From positions 16,689,334 through 16,753,333 of the forward strand of contig NC_044916.1 in the NCBI RefSeq assembly GCF_003576645.1: 64,000 bases of DNA. Reading direction: 5' to 3'. Position 1 is the stretch's first letter; every line of letters begins with the position of its first letter. Position numbers and translations under genes: made by a program. The stretch is from Ipomoea triloba. Taxonomy: Eukaryota > Streptophyta > Magnoliopsida > Solanales > Convolvulaceae. Below, in pieces: positions 1-9,589 of this stretch. The notes under the pieces were generated by a model. It did no database searches, was not told the origin of the DNA, and worked only from the letters and a program-made list of their open reading frames with translations.

Positions 1-748
1 TTCTATTTTTTTCAGATATGTAGTTCTATAGGTGTAGAACCAACATATAAAATTTCGTAATGATCGGAGTAGTATAAGTACGGTTTTCGAATTTTTTTCA
101 AAACTGGTCCAGAGAGAAAAATATTCTGGACAGCACACTGCCAAGGGCAAAAAGGGAATTTTCTGTGTTTATTCGTGGATCAAAATGACCAAAACTTTTT
201 ATGGACATCAAGTACTATAAGTTGGGGTTCCACCATAAAAATTTCAAGTGAAAAAGAGTTCGGGAACTATTTTTACCGGCTCAATCTTTCGGACTACGCC
301 AACTGAAATTTCTGGCAGATTTGGGTGGAGCGGGCACGGACGCGCGTCCGCTGCGCGTCCGTGGGCGTCCAGTTTTGGCGAGAAACGCCGAACCAGCGAA
401 CGCGGCTCGGACGCCTGCGTCCGCCGTGCGTCCGCTGGTGCGGCCAGCCGCGAGTCCGCGCGACGCGGACTCGTTTTCGACTTGTTTTTAACCAAACTCT
501 TCCCGATGTTTTTAATCCCGAGTATTGCGATGTTTTGAAGGCCTACGGGCAACCGGGTGAAATTTTTTTGAAGACTCAAATATTATTTTTGTGCATTATA
601 TTTATTAACTTGGAGAAAAATTGTGTTTTGAGAATTATTGTGACTCTCGTACTTGGATTTTCGTAGTAGTAAGAGTATTAACCAATATGTGTATTTTGGG
701 GAATATATTTGAGCAAGTGTGATGGTTTTTGAGTCGTGTGAATGTAAT

Positions 749-926
749 GAATGGTGAGGGGTTCTGTATGAATTGTTCATACTGCAGAGCGAAGTCTATT
801 CGCTGAGTGAATGGTGAGATTTTGTATGATTTATTCATACTGCAGAGCGAAGTCTATTCGCTGAGTGAAGTGTGAGATTTTGTATGATTGATTCATACTA
901 CAGAGCGAAGTCTATTCGCTGAGTGG
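749..926 (+). repeat. Tandem repeat, about three units of 58-59 bp
   Basis: The string CAGAGCGAAGTCTATTCGCT recurs at 784, 843 and 901, each preceded by a TTGTATGATT-like stretch. The array lies within the LTR, upstream of its small ORF. LTR-internal minisatellites like this are common in plant gypsy elements. Confidence 0.85.
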
Positions 927-1222
927 AGTTATGAGGATTAATTGTCGGGTGTCTCGGACAATAGTCTGGGCGTTGTGTTTCTCACTTTTGAACTAAATGA
1001 ATATTCTCGGAAATGGAAATGTTATGTGCCGAAGTTACTTATATATTGTGGTACTATTTTACCGTTGAAATGATTGCAGGAATACTGCGACCGTTGGGTA
1101 ACGTTTATCTTTTTACTTATTATTATTATTGTTGTTTTCGAAACCTTTGTTTACTTTCGAGTGACAATGGATTTCCTTACTTAGCCGTCGTGCTAACTAC
1201 ACTTCGTTGTGTCCTTTACCAG

Positions 1223-1693
1223 ATGGAATCTAGCACAGGTTCCTGTAGCCCACCGGACTCAGATCCCTCTGAGTTCGAGTTCCCCATATATGACTACTAC
1301 GATTATGCACAGTATCTATTAGACGGAGATCCCTATGCCCCGGGCTACGCACCTGACCCGCCTACGCTGACTTGTACTCCAGAGCCCACTCTCGCTCCAG
1401 TCTCACCGGAGGTACCTGTGTGGTCCCCTGTCCCCGTTGAGCCAATGTGTCCCTTTGATGCCCTTCAAGCCAGCTATGGTTTCTATCCCATAGAGATCGT
1501 ACCTGGTAGCAGTCCTCTTGAGTTCGTGGTTCATTACCCGTACCCGTGGGATCCGAGTCCCCCGGATTACCATGACGAGTGGATGATGTACATAAACACG
1601 TGTCGGTTTCTGGACCATATTATGTGGTTCGAGGGTGAGTGGCACATGGTTTGGGGCACCTACACGGGCCCAGTGTACCACTCGTTAGACTAG
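1223..1693 (+). CDS. Small proline- and acid-rich ORF inside a gypsy-type LTR, function unknown
   Basis: An open frame runs from 1013 to a TAG at 1691. The Met at 1223 is the more likely start, because the 70 upstream residues look like translated non-coding sequence (Tyr/Cys runs). The 156-residue product is rich in Pro, Asp, Glu, Tyr and Trp, for example PDSDPSEFEFPIYDYYDY, with no zinc knuckle, signal peptide or membrane segment. Local GC is higher than in its surroundings, and the third positions look coding-like. I do not recognise a family. LTRs rarely carry ORFs, so it could be an extra retrotransposon gene, a captured piece of host coding sequence, or chance. Conservation in other copies would decide. 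Confidence 0.35.
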   Translation: MESSTGSCSPPDSDPSEFEFPIYDYYDYAQYLLDGDPYAPGYAPDPPTLTCTPEPTLAPVSPEVPVWSPVPVEPMCPFDALQASYGFYPIEIVPGSSPLEFVVHYPYPWDPSPPDYHDEWMMYINTCRFLDHIMWFEGEWHMVWGTYTGPVYHSLD

Positions 1694-2030
1694 GTAGAGT
1701 CTAGAGTGGGGGTTCAGTCAGTGCTTTTTGTGTACATGTATCTTTTGTAGAGGTGCTAACTCTAGAATGGTTGTCGAGGCTGGGTCTTATCAAACTCTCT
1801 TGATGGGCTGTATTTATAAACCCTTGCTTCTTTTGGTAGCTTGTTTAGCTACACCCTTCTCTGCGCTATGAAATGCATTTCCATTTTGGTGATTATGTGA
1901 TAGAGTGCTTCATCCTTATCTTCAGCCTGTGCATCTAGAATAAATCTTATCTGAATGTGATCGGGTTTAGTCTAGGTGTGGCAGTGACTACTCCGGATGT
2001 ACGGTATAGCCGAGCCAGGGTGTTACACAG

Positions 2031-2216
2031 ACAATTCTGTACGTGCTTAAATCCATTCCTGTTAAATTTCCTTGCTCAATGGATGTTCTTCTGCTGCTGG
2101 TGGGTATAGTTTTGAACAGATACTTATAGTTTTCAATTGCCTTGCACTTACCAAGATAACCAAATCCAACATTCTCCTTGCCAATTGGCCATTCACCAAA
2201 GGCCTTGCAATCAGTT
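2031..2216 (-). pseudogene. Unrecognised coding-like fragment
   Basis: On the minus strand one frame stays open for about 62 codons, reading DCKAFGEWPIGKENVGFGYL and later SSRRTSIEQGNLTGMDLSTY. The amino-acid mix is protein-like, unlike the AT-rich surroundings. There is no start codon and no clear stop, so it looks like an exon piece carried next to an LTR. I cannot name the parent gene. Confidence 0.3.
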
Positions 2217-2310
2217 ATATACTGAGATAATCAATTAAACACATAACATGCCCAATTCAACATAATCTCCTACAAAATTCCATGTATATAAATTTAATTA
2301 TGTAGTCATT

Positions 2311-2723
2311 AGAATAATAGATCGAGATGTTTATTATAAATTAATTTTATCCAATGACAGGGTATATATAGCATTCAAAGTTGAGCATCAAAAATTACAA
2401 ATAAGGTAACTTTAAAATCATTTTTTAAAACTTTTTTAACAAACCTAGGTTACATATTTTTATTTGATAATTAAGCTTTTGAATCCATTGATAGGTTTTA
2501 ATTGGAATTAAAAATAAAATTTTATAAGAAATTGACATCAAAATTTTGGAGAATAATTTTGTATATAAACATGCACGAAAAATGTTACTTTTATATTAAA
2601 TTTTGAGTTGTATTTTTTAATCTTCATTGAATTTTTATGCATTATATTTCAAAAAAAAATTATTACATTTTATTTTATACTTATACTTATATAATATATA
2701 TTTTTGTTAAAAGGTCAAAGTTG

Positions 2724-2754
<31 letters not shown>
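2311..2754. repeat. Direct repeat unit 1 (partner 3803-4242), ending in (TA)n
   Basis: This segment starts AGAATAATAGATCGAGATGT and recurs almost in full at 3803-4242, in the same orientation. Both copies end in GAACTATATA and a (TA)n tract (2727-2754 and 4213-4242). What follows the tract differs: GGGAAGGGTTCAGG here, GGGTTGCACTCTCG in the second copy. The region was therefore duplicated in tandem, and the two TA tracts border different repeat elements. Confidence 0.85.
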
Positions 2755-2757
<3 letters not shown>

Positions 2758-3165
2758 AAGGGTTCAGGTGCGGGGAAGGATTCCCTTGCGGTTGTGCAGT
2801 TATGCACCTTAAGCATTATAATGGCGCACCTTAAGTATACAAATCACACACCTTAAGAACACAAATAAAGCACCTTAAAAAACACAAGCCACGCGCACCT
2901 AAAGTTTTATAACCGACAACTCCAAATATTATTTAAACTTTCGTTGTGGTACATCTGAAACATTAATTTACATTACTATATAAATTTCTAACATTCGTCC
3001 TGCATTTATATAGTAAATCTAAAACTCATATATGCATAAATTAAAGTGCCTTACTTATTGAACTTTCACATAGCGTTATACGCAATACATTAAATCGGAT
3101 TGTAGTAACGAACAAACCTTGAATAACGTAGTCTCTTTGAAGAAATGTAGGTATAAAATAATTAA
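2755..3165 (+). mobile_element. (TA)n-bounded element, family I, copy 1 (left end, CACCTTAAG array, copia fragment)
   Basis: Directly after a (TA)n tract comes GGGAAGGGTTCAGGTGCGGG, then an array of GCACCTTAAG units separated by ACACAAA-like spacers (2802-2905), then a copia-derived fragment. The left end mirrors the right end of copy 2: read from 13139 on the minus strand it gives AGAGTTCAGTTCTCGCGCGG next to (TA)n. No transposase is present. The right boundary is unclear. Confidence 0.6.
2966..3165 (-). repeat. Fragment of Ty1/copia 3' untranslated region plus LTR start
   Basis: Read on the minus strand, this matches the copia element's 3' internal region and first bases of its 3' LTR (about 25650-25845). 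The shared parts include CTACATTTCTTCAAAGAGAC and the ATTTATATAGT motif just inside the LTR. The same fragment occurs at 12052-12290. It is therefore a captured or inherited piece of the family I element, not an independent insertion. Confidence 0.8.
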
Positions 3166-3231
3166 ACAAAAACTCAACCTGTTATAACTTGTGATAATTG
3201 TATTTAAATTTTATATTTTTTCAGTGTAATA

Positions 3232-3491
3232 CTTCCTTTGTCCCATTTTAGCAGTCCTACTTACTATTCATATTTGTCAAACCAACTCTTTATTCGTTGC
3301 TTATTTTCTTTAGTATTTTTTTTAGTTATTTTAAATTTAATCTTTTATATTTAAGAGTACTTTTAGTGTCATTTCTAAATATATAAATTTTGTATATTAA
3401 TATTAAACTTAGTATTATGAAAAAATTTGATTAAAATTGACTTCAGTCAAGTCTCGTTAATCAAATCAGAAACAAAAAATGGGACAGAAAG
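3232..3491. mobile_element. Stowaway-like MITE (Tc1/mariner type)
   Basis: The left end CTTCCTTTGTCCCATTTT and the reverse complement of the right end, CTTTCTGTCCCATTTT, resemble the plant Stowaway consensus CTCCCTCCGTCCC. The dinucleotide TA flanks both sides (3230-3231 and 3492-3493), as expected. Length 260 bp, AT-rich, no ORF. Confidence 0.75.
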
Positions 3492-3802
3492 TATAAAAGT
3501 TTGACAATTATATTAATTGACATAAAACACTTATGATTTATGTTTAGTTTGACAGTTATAATGTTTACATATAAAACGTATTTCTAAAGTTTGAACCCTG
3601 ATGGATGGCTAGGATTTTACCATTATGAACATTTGACCTTGTGATTTTTTTGCTAAAACCCCCGACCATTGATAAATCCTTATGGATGGTTGAGTTTAAT
3701 CTTCATTTTGTACTCGAAGACGATGTTCTCATTTGATCCCCTCTCTCTCTCTTTCTATATATGGTCGAATATGAGCTATGTTTCCTGTGATAATTGTAAA
3801 CT
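3492..3802. other. Short intergenic stretch, no gene seen
   Basis: AT-rich sequence between the MITE and the second direct repeat. A (CT)n-like patch lies near 3742-3755. I see no coding or RNA feature. Confidence 0.5.
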
Positions 3803-4209
3803 AGAATAATAGATCGAGATGTTGTAAAAAATTAATTTGATCCAAAGACACGGTATATATAGCATTCTAAGTTGAGCATCAAAGATTACAGTAACTTTAA
3901 AATCATTTCTTAAAGGTTTTTTAACAAAGCTAGGTTGCATTTTTTTATTTGATAATTATGCTTTTGAATCCATTGATAGGTTTTATTTGGAATTAAAAAT
4001 AAAATTTCATAAGAAATTCACATCAAAATTTTGGAGAATAATTTTGTATCTAAACATACACGAAAAGTGTTACTTTTACATTAAATTTTGAGTTGTATTT
4101 TTTATTCTTCGTTGAATTTGTATGCATTATATTTTTTAAAAAAATTTATTACATGTTATTTTATATTTATACTTATATAATATATATTTTTGTTTAAAGG
4201 TCAAAGTAG

Positions 4210-4242
<33 letters not shown>
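3803..4242. repeat. Direct repeat unit 2 (partner 2311-2754), ending in (TA)n
   Basis: Second copy of the 440-bp segment, offset about 1.49 kb, with scattered substitutions and small indels. It ends in the (TA)n tract at 4213-4242 that forms the left border of the large composite element. Confidence 0.85.
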
Positions 4243-4246
<4 letters not shown>

Positions 4247-4403
4247 TGCACTCTCGTGCGTACTGTCGCCCAGGTAAGAAATGAGAACGCTTCACAGTCA
4301 TCCACGTGTCCAGATCAATGAATCAGATGCAATTTAAAAAAAAAAAAAAAGATGCGGTGGCATTTTCGTAAATAACTGAAACTTTGGTGCACCTAGTTTC
4401 ACT

Positions 4404-4640
4404 TACTACTACAAAATTGGTCATATAAGTATAACCTTTAGTTACACCTTTTTAAAAAGGTGTAGTGTATTCTCTAAAATAAAAAATAGACCATACTTTC
4501 CGCGGCACCCACAACAAGCAAGTACTGCAAAAAGTTAATATTATTTTAATAATTCACTTTCCGAACGGGTGCCGCGAAAAGTAATTATTAAAATAATAAT
4601 TTATCTCTCATACGGGTGCCGCGAAAAGTCGATCCATCTT
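4404..4640. repeat. Left subterminal repeat region of the CACTA element
   Basis: Contains TACACCTTTTTAAAAAGGTGTAG (a short hairpin) and inverted copies of a CTTTCCG...GGGTGCCGCGAAAAGT motif at about 4495, 4558 and 4608. The motif is a variant of the GGTGTAGCGGAAAGT unit at the other end. Confidence 0.65.
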
Positions 4641-4779
4641 ATACATTACTTACGCGAAATTTTCAGATCTGAGACAAAAATTTCTCCTCCCTCCTTCGCA
4701 AAAAATCAGTCCGCCATTTCCCTCCTTCGCGAAATTTTCAGACCTTTAATTCATTATTCATTCCATCTCCATTTCGCAT

Positions 4780-5165
4780 TCCATCTCCATGTCACATTTC
4801 AGCCGCCACCGCCGCCGCCGCTCACTGCTGAAAAACGTTGGTCGGAAAGTGGATATATATAGGTTCCCTACTCAGACTCCATCACCGCCGCGCCCGCTAC
4901 TCAGACTCCGTCGGTTTTCTCGTTGCTTGTTTCTCGTCGCCGTCGACGTCGTTGCTTGTTTCTCGTCGCCCGTGCCTTATCTGCTACAGGTTAGTTTTAT
5001 TCCTAATTCCATTTTTCTCTAAATTTAAACCCTAATCCCAAATTCCTATTTCCAGTTATCAAGGGAATATCAGCATAAAAGGGGATTGAGGCTGCAAAAA
5101 ATGGATTATCAACGGCGCAGAAGGGAATTGAAGCTGCTGATGAAGAGAGTGAAACAGCTCTGAGC
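4780..5165 (+). pseudogene. Captured 5' exon-like region of unknown host gene(s)
   Basis: GC-rich sequence with CCGCCGCCGCC and CTCGTCGCCGTCG patches, followed at about 4988 by CAGGTTAGTTTT, a good 5' splice site. It looks like a plant 5' UTR or first exon. Further on, about 5077-5162 reads GIEAAKNGLSTAQKGIEAAD, coding-like but unrecognised. Both lie in the CACTA interior upstream of the galacturonosyltransferase piece, so they may come from that gene's 5' end or from others. Confidence 0.35.
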
Positions 5166-5765
5166 TTCAGAGCGTTAGCACAAGCTGGCGGTGGTGAGCT
5201 TCGGCGGCGGTCCTCTTATTCTTGGATTTCTCCTAAGCTGCAATCAATTTCTTAAAACCACGGGTACAATTCTCTTGAAACTCAAATGCACTTTGAATAG
5301 TACATCTATCTGCACTTGGATTGATTGCATTCTTGAAATTTACTCACAGATGCAATTGTTGAATTCCGCACTTTTGTTTTGATCTATCACCATTCACCAA
5401 TGATTATGATTTTTATGTGCTTTAATTGAATACAGTCTTGATTGGGAAGTATGATTAGTGGTGTTTAAAATAAAGGTAAACATTGCAGGGTAGATTTATT
5501 AGGATTACATTTGCATCTTAGATTTTCATGTAACCCTGTGATAGTGATATTAGTCAGGATAGAAACTTGCTTTTCAGTTGAAGATCTAAGATTTCTGTTG
5601 TTTTTATGGGAAACACTTATTCTGAATTTATTTTTCTTGTCTCACTATCTCACTGCTGTTCACTTTGAAAGTACTGCGAAATCACTCTTTCCTTTGGCTC
5701 TCAGAAATTTCAAATTTATTATCAACCTTGCTGTTTATGCCTATTTTTTTGTGGTTTTATTGCAG

Positions 5766-5998
5766 GCACAGTTTGAGCCTAAAAGGGTTGAACATGATCA
5801 GAGTAGAATCTCACACTCCCAGAAGACATCAGATGTGAAGTTGAAGGAGATGAAAGACTAGATTATTAGAGCAAAAGTATACCTGAGTTTTTCTCCACAA
5901 GGTAGCAAATCTCATATTGTGAAAGAGATCAAGATGCGAATCAAAGACCGGGAAAGAGCTATGGGTGAAGTTACTAAGGAGTCTGATTTGTCTCGGAG
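5766..5998 (+). pseudogene. Captured exon of a galacturonosyltransferase-like (GAUT) gene
   Basis: An exon bounded by TTGCAG before it and GTAAGA after it. It encodes a stretch with RAKVYLSFSPQGSKSHIVKE and IKMRIKDRERAMGEVTKES, typical of the stem region of plant GAUT proteins, the Golgi enzymes that build pectin homogalacturonan. One in-frame stop (TAG at 5859) interrupts the frame just before IIRAKVY. The catalytic GT8 domain is absent, so no enzyme can be made. It is cargo of the CACTA element. The family call rests on the RAKVY...KDSDL-like pattern I know from GAUT3/4-type proteins. Confidence 0.65.
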
Positions 5999-7130
5999 GT
6001 AAGATGAAGATGAACTTAGGTCCTTTCCTTTTCCCTTTCAAATGCCCCAACATTTACAAATAGGTGCATGTAATGAATACATCAGTTAAAAGAGCTTATA
6101 TCACTAAAGAGCCCAAGCCAGTACTTAAAAGAAATCTCCTTGAGCCTTCTCTGCAAAGTTGTGGTGAGTTGTTTCCTTATATAGACTATATCTCTTCTCC
6201 ATTCAATTAGTATTTGACTACATAAAATTCATTTTTCATATGCAGCATCATGTTCGTTGAGAAACCTATGCTCATGCTTGTTCTTGTCTACAGAATTGGC
6301 GGAAAGCAATGCACCATGATTTCCCTATTTGTTTTGAGGTATGAAAAGTAGCAAATTATATCTCCCCCGAGGTGATTTGTGTTTATATATTAAATCAGAT
6401 CAGTTTCTTCCTTTCTTCTTCAAACCTGAATGAAAATATTAATTGATAGGGCTGCACTGAACTAGAATTTGCTTCCAGTGGCAGTGTTGCTGTGTGCTTT
6501 GGTTGGGGAATTTTAAATTGGATTTTGATTGAAATAAAATAAAGGAGTAGGTGTGAATGAGTAGAGGCAGTAAGTTCTGAAATGCCGCTGGATGATAGGC
6601 AGTACTGCTGCATTTGTGCTGCTGTGCTCTAAATACAATTGGTTTGTTTGATTTATAAAGTGAGGACTCTTGGGCAGTGAAATGGAAATAAATGGGAATG
6701 GAAGCATTGTTGATTGGGTATATGTGTATATGTGATATATTGTGCTTGCTATTGCTTGAAGGTGATTTAATTGAATTTTGATATTGAAAATAAGCTTGTG
6801 AAATAGTTGAATTGCTGCTGCTTGGTTCTAATTGTTGCTGCTGTATGCTCATAATGCTGTTATGGTTTTAGAATGAATGAGTTAGGTTGGAGATTATATT
6901 GTTCATCTTTTGGCAACTTGATTACTATTTTCTGTGTTGATAAATAGCAATTCCAAACCAATTATGAAAACTGCAGCCTATGGGGTAAACCATCAATATT
7001 TTCTATGTAATTTCGATGAACAGCCATCTTTATTGGATATTATGCTAAGCCATCCCTTGATGATTCATCAATTTATTTCTGAGGTGTTAATAGCCAACCT
7101 TTTTTTTTTTTTTTGGGGTAATAATCTTGC

Positions 7131-7377
7131 GGGAAGATGTAGTTGTAAAGTTGATGGAACTTTTGGAGGCATCTCATGCTACGACTTCTGAACTACTTGC
7201 TGAAAAAGAGCAGGTTCAACATGAAATTTTGCATGTCTAATTTCATTTCTCTCTTCTATTCCTAATATATTCATATAATTCTTCTCTTTTGTTTAACAGT
7301 CAAGCAAGGGAAAGCGTAAGAGGGCTAGCAATAAAAGTGGATCCTCTGCTTCTGGAAGTTCAAAAGGCTCGGCTAAG
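7131..7377 (+). pseudogene. Captured exons of a DEK-like chromatin protein gene
   Basis: Two exon pieces lie around an intron. The first (about 7131-7213) encodes VVVKLMELLEASHATTSELL then AEKEQ. The second starts after TTTAACAG at 7300, encodes SSKGKRKRASNKSGSSASGS and ends before GTACTA at 7378. This matches the region of plant DEK-domain proteins where a helical segment with HATT and LLAEKE precedes a Lys/Arg/Ser-rich tail. DEK proteins bind chromatin and alter DNA topology. Only a small part of the gene is present, so it is cargo. Confidence 0.6.
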
Positions 7378-7593
7378 GTACTACTTGTTAACAATAGCAT
7401 TAAATGCAATGCTTAATAGCATAAGGTATAGATGAATGCTCAAATAATATGCTCCCCAAGTATAATTTTTGCTTTGAACTGATGATCAACCTGCAATCTG
7501 AGACCTGAATTAGCTTATTTTCTCATTTGATTGAATTTTGATAAAAATATAATTTTTCACTATTTTTTTCTATTAGTTAGATAGTTTTTTATA

Positions 7594-8383
7594 GAGTTAA
7601 TACCACAAATGGTCCTCTGACTATTGGGGTAGTACTCCTTTTAGTACTCGACTTTCAATTCGACCACAAATGGTCCTCTGACTTTCATTTTTGACCACAA
7701 ATAGTCCTTTTGTTAAAATTTCTGTTAAATAGGTGTTAAATCTAGGGGTATTATCGTCAAATTGATATATATAATGTTCATAAAATAAAAATGTTTATAA
7801 TTTTTCACCAACAAGCATAATTGAAACAATTAACAAATATAAATACTCATAAATAAAAAGACAATACACTTTATTCTCGTAATTATGCGTACAAAATTAA
7901 GATTTAATATTAGAGCTATCTATTTTAATTTAACCAACAGACTAAAATGGAAGATTTTTTTAAAAAAATCTTGCTTTCATCATTTTCATGGTTGTTCATA
8001 CATGGTCGATTAATAATTTTCACTTTTCATTAATCGATCAAACATTTTGTTTGGGACGAACATTAATCATGGATTTTTATTTAATTTGTTCATTTATATA
8101 AGTTCTCACGTCCATTTTATTTTTATATTTATTAACTTAATGTTTATTAATGTTTGAAATTAATTATGTTGTCATATAATTCTAAAAAAGAATTAATCAT
8201 AAGAATATTAATCAATTTGACAATATTACCCCTAGATTTAACACCTATTTAACAGAAATTTTAACAAAAGGACTATTTGTGGTCAAAAATGAAAGTCAGA
8301 GGACCATTTGTGGTCGAATTGAAAGTCGAGGACTAAAAGAAGTACTACTCCAATAGTCAGAGGACCATTTGTGGTATTAACTC
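7594..8383. mobile_element. Mutator-type MITE with long inverted repeats
   Basis: A 790-bp element starting GAGTTAATACCACAAATGG with inverted repeats of about 175 bp that differ at only a few positions. It is flanked by a perfect 9-bp target duplication TTTTTTATA (7585-7593 and 8384-8392), the length made by Mutator-like transposases. The repeats contain several copies of ACCACAAATGGTCCTCTGAC. It has no ORF and sits between the DEK-like and PABP pieces, so it entered the CACTA element after capture. Confidence 0.88.
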
Positions 8384-8563
8384 TTTTTTATATGAGAATT
8401 CACTCTAGGAACTACTTTTAGTCATTGAATTAAATATTAGGTATTTACTCTGTTTAGTTAGATTTTTGGTTTAATGTTAAATATTTGGAGTATTGTCAGT
8501 GAATGATCCTTGTATGGATAGTAGTAACCTTAACCTGTATTATTTCTGTTTTGTATATTGCAG

Positions 8564-9272
8564 CCCTTAGTGCAAGGGAAGTTTTGAACTTTACGCCCGT
8601 CAATGGAAAGCCCATAAGGATTATGTTTTCTCATCAAGATGACAAGATCCCATATCCGCAAGACTGGATTTGCAAATGTTTACATAAAGAATTTGGAGTC
8701 ATCCATTGATAACAAGGCTTTGTATGAGACATTTGCTGCCTTTGGGACTGTTCTTTCCTGCAAGGTTGCCGGTGATGGCAATGGGAAATCGAAAGGGCAT
8801 GGGTTTGTACAGTTTGATGCAGAGGAGGCTGCGAACAATGCGAACAATGCAATCAAACGACTGAATGGCATGCTGATAAATCTTGATGATAGCATAACTG
8901 ATGAAAAACTGAAAGAGTTATTCTCAGAGCATGGAACCATATGATCCTGCAAGGTAAGCATTGTTGAGTGTAGTTAAGGAAATTTACTCCAGATAAGGTA
9001 CTCGAATTTTAACCTTTTTTTCTCATATATCTATAGGTGATGCTTGATCCACAAGGAACCAGCAAGGGTGCTGGCTTTGTAGCCTTTTCTAACCCGGCCA
9101 GATGAAGCTACAAGAGCTGTAAGCTTTGCTAACTCCATTTTTCTTTGTTAAAACTTAAAACCATTCTTAAAAATAGTTAAGATGTCAGTGCACCATGGCT
9201 AACATTTCACTCTTTAATTTCAGTTGAATGAAATGAATGGAAAATTGATTGGACGAAAGCCATTGTATTGTC
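8564..9272 (+). pseudogene. Captured poly(A)-binding protein gene fragment (RRM pieces), broken
   Basis: Three exon pieces with introns kept: about 8564-8953, 9037-9119 and 9225-9272. They encode [19 protein letters not shown] (end of RRM1), then [20 protein letters not shown] and [15 protein letters not shown] (RRM2, with its RNP motifs). This runs directly into [19 protein letters not shown] and GTSKGAGFVAF (RRM4 type) and LNEMNGKLIG. Cytoplasmic PABPs have four RRMs that bind the mRNA poly(A) tail. Here RRM3 is missing and the RRM2-to-RRM4 join lies inside an exon. A frameshift near 8640, a stop at 8942 and a frameshift near 9100 rule out a working protein. Confidence 0.8.
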
Positions 9273-9589
9273 TGTCATGTAATGGCTATTATTTTCTTCG
9301 TGAAACACTTGTACGCTAAACTTTTGCTTGTCAATTATTTTGCATAATTGAATATTATAGCTTCTATATCCATGCCCTGAGATTTGGAATGTTAAATCAT
9401 CTTGTTTCCATTACAATAATTGTCTCTCCATGGGGTGGTTGGCAACCGATACATAAGCAGGACATTGTTTCCATTACAATAATTTATATATAGCTATATG
9501 TATTTGTTTTTCATTTTGTTTTTTGTATTGTAGTATATTTTGATATAGTTTGCGTATTTTAGTTTTACCTATACATCAGAGTGTATATA

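Larger units (their letters stand above)
1..2027 (+). mobile_element. 3' part of a Ty3/gypsy-type LTR (entered from outside the window)
   Basis: The block ends in GGGTGTTACA, the usual end of plant gypsy LTRs that open with TGTAACACCC. Its first 310 bases align by eye with 58086-58400, which also runs out in a GGGTGTCACA end, so this is a dispersed repeat. The stretch TAGCCTGTGCATCTAG near 1925 recurs at about 37400 in the LTR inserted into the LINE, so the three are relatives. No primer-binding site follows position 2027, so this is a 3' LTR or solo LTR. The start lies beyond the window. Confidence 0.6.

Noticed and set aside
244..666. Overlapping Arg/Pro/Ser-rich frames on both strands
   Set aside because: Produced by a GC-rich CGTCCG-rich patch inside the LTR; no frame is preferred, and the homologous copy at 58086 lacks them.
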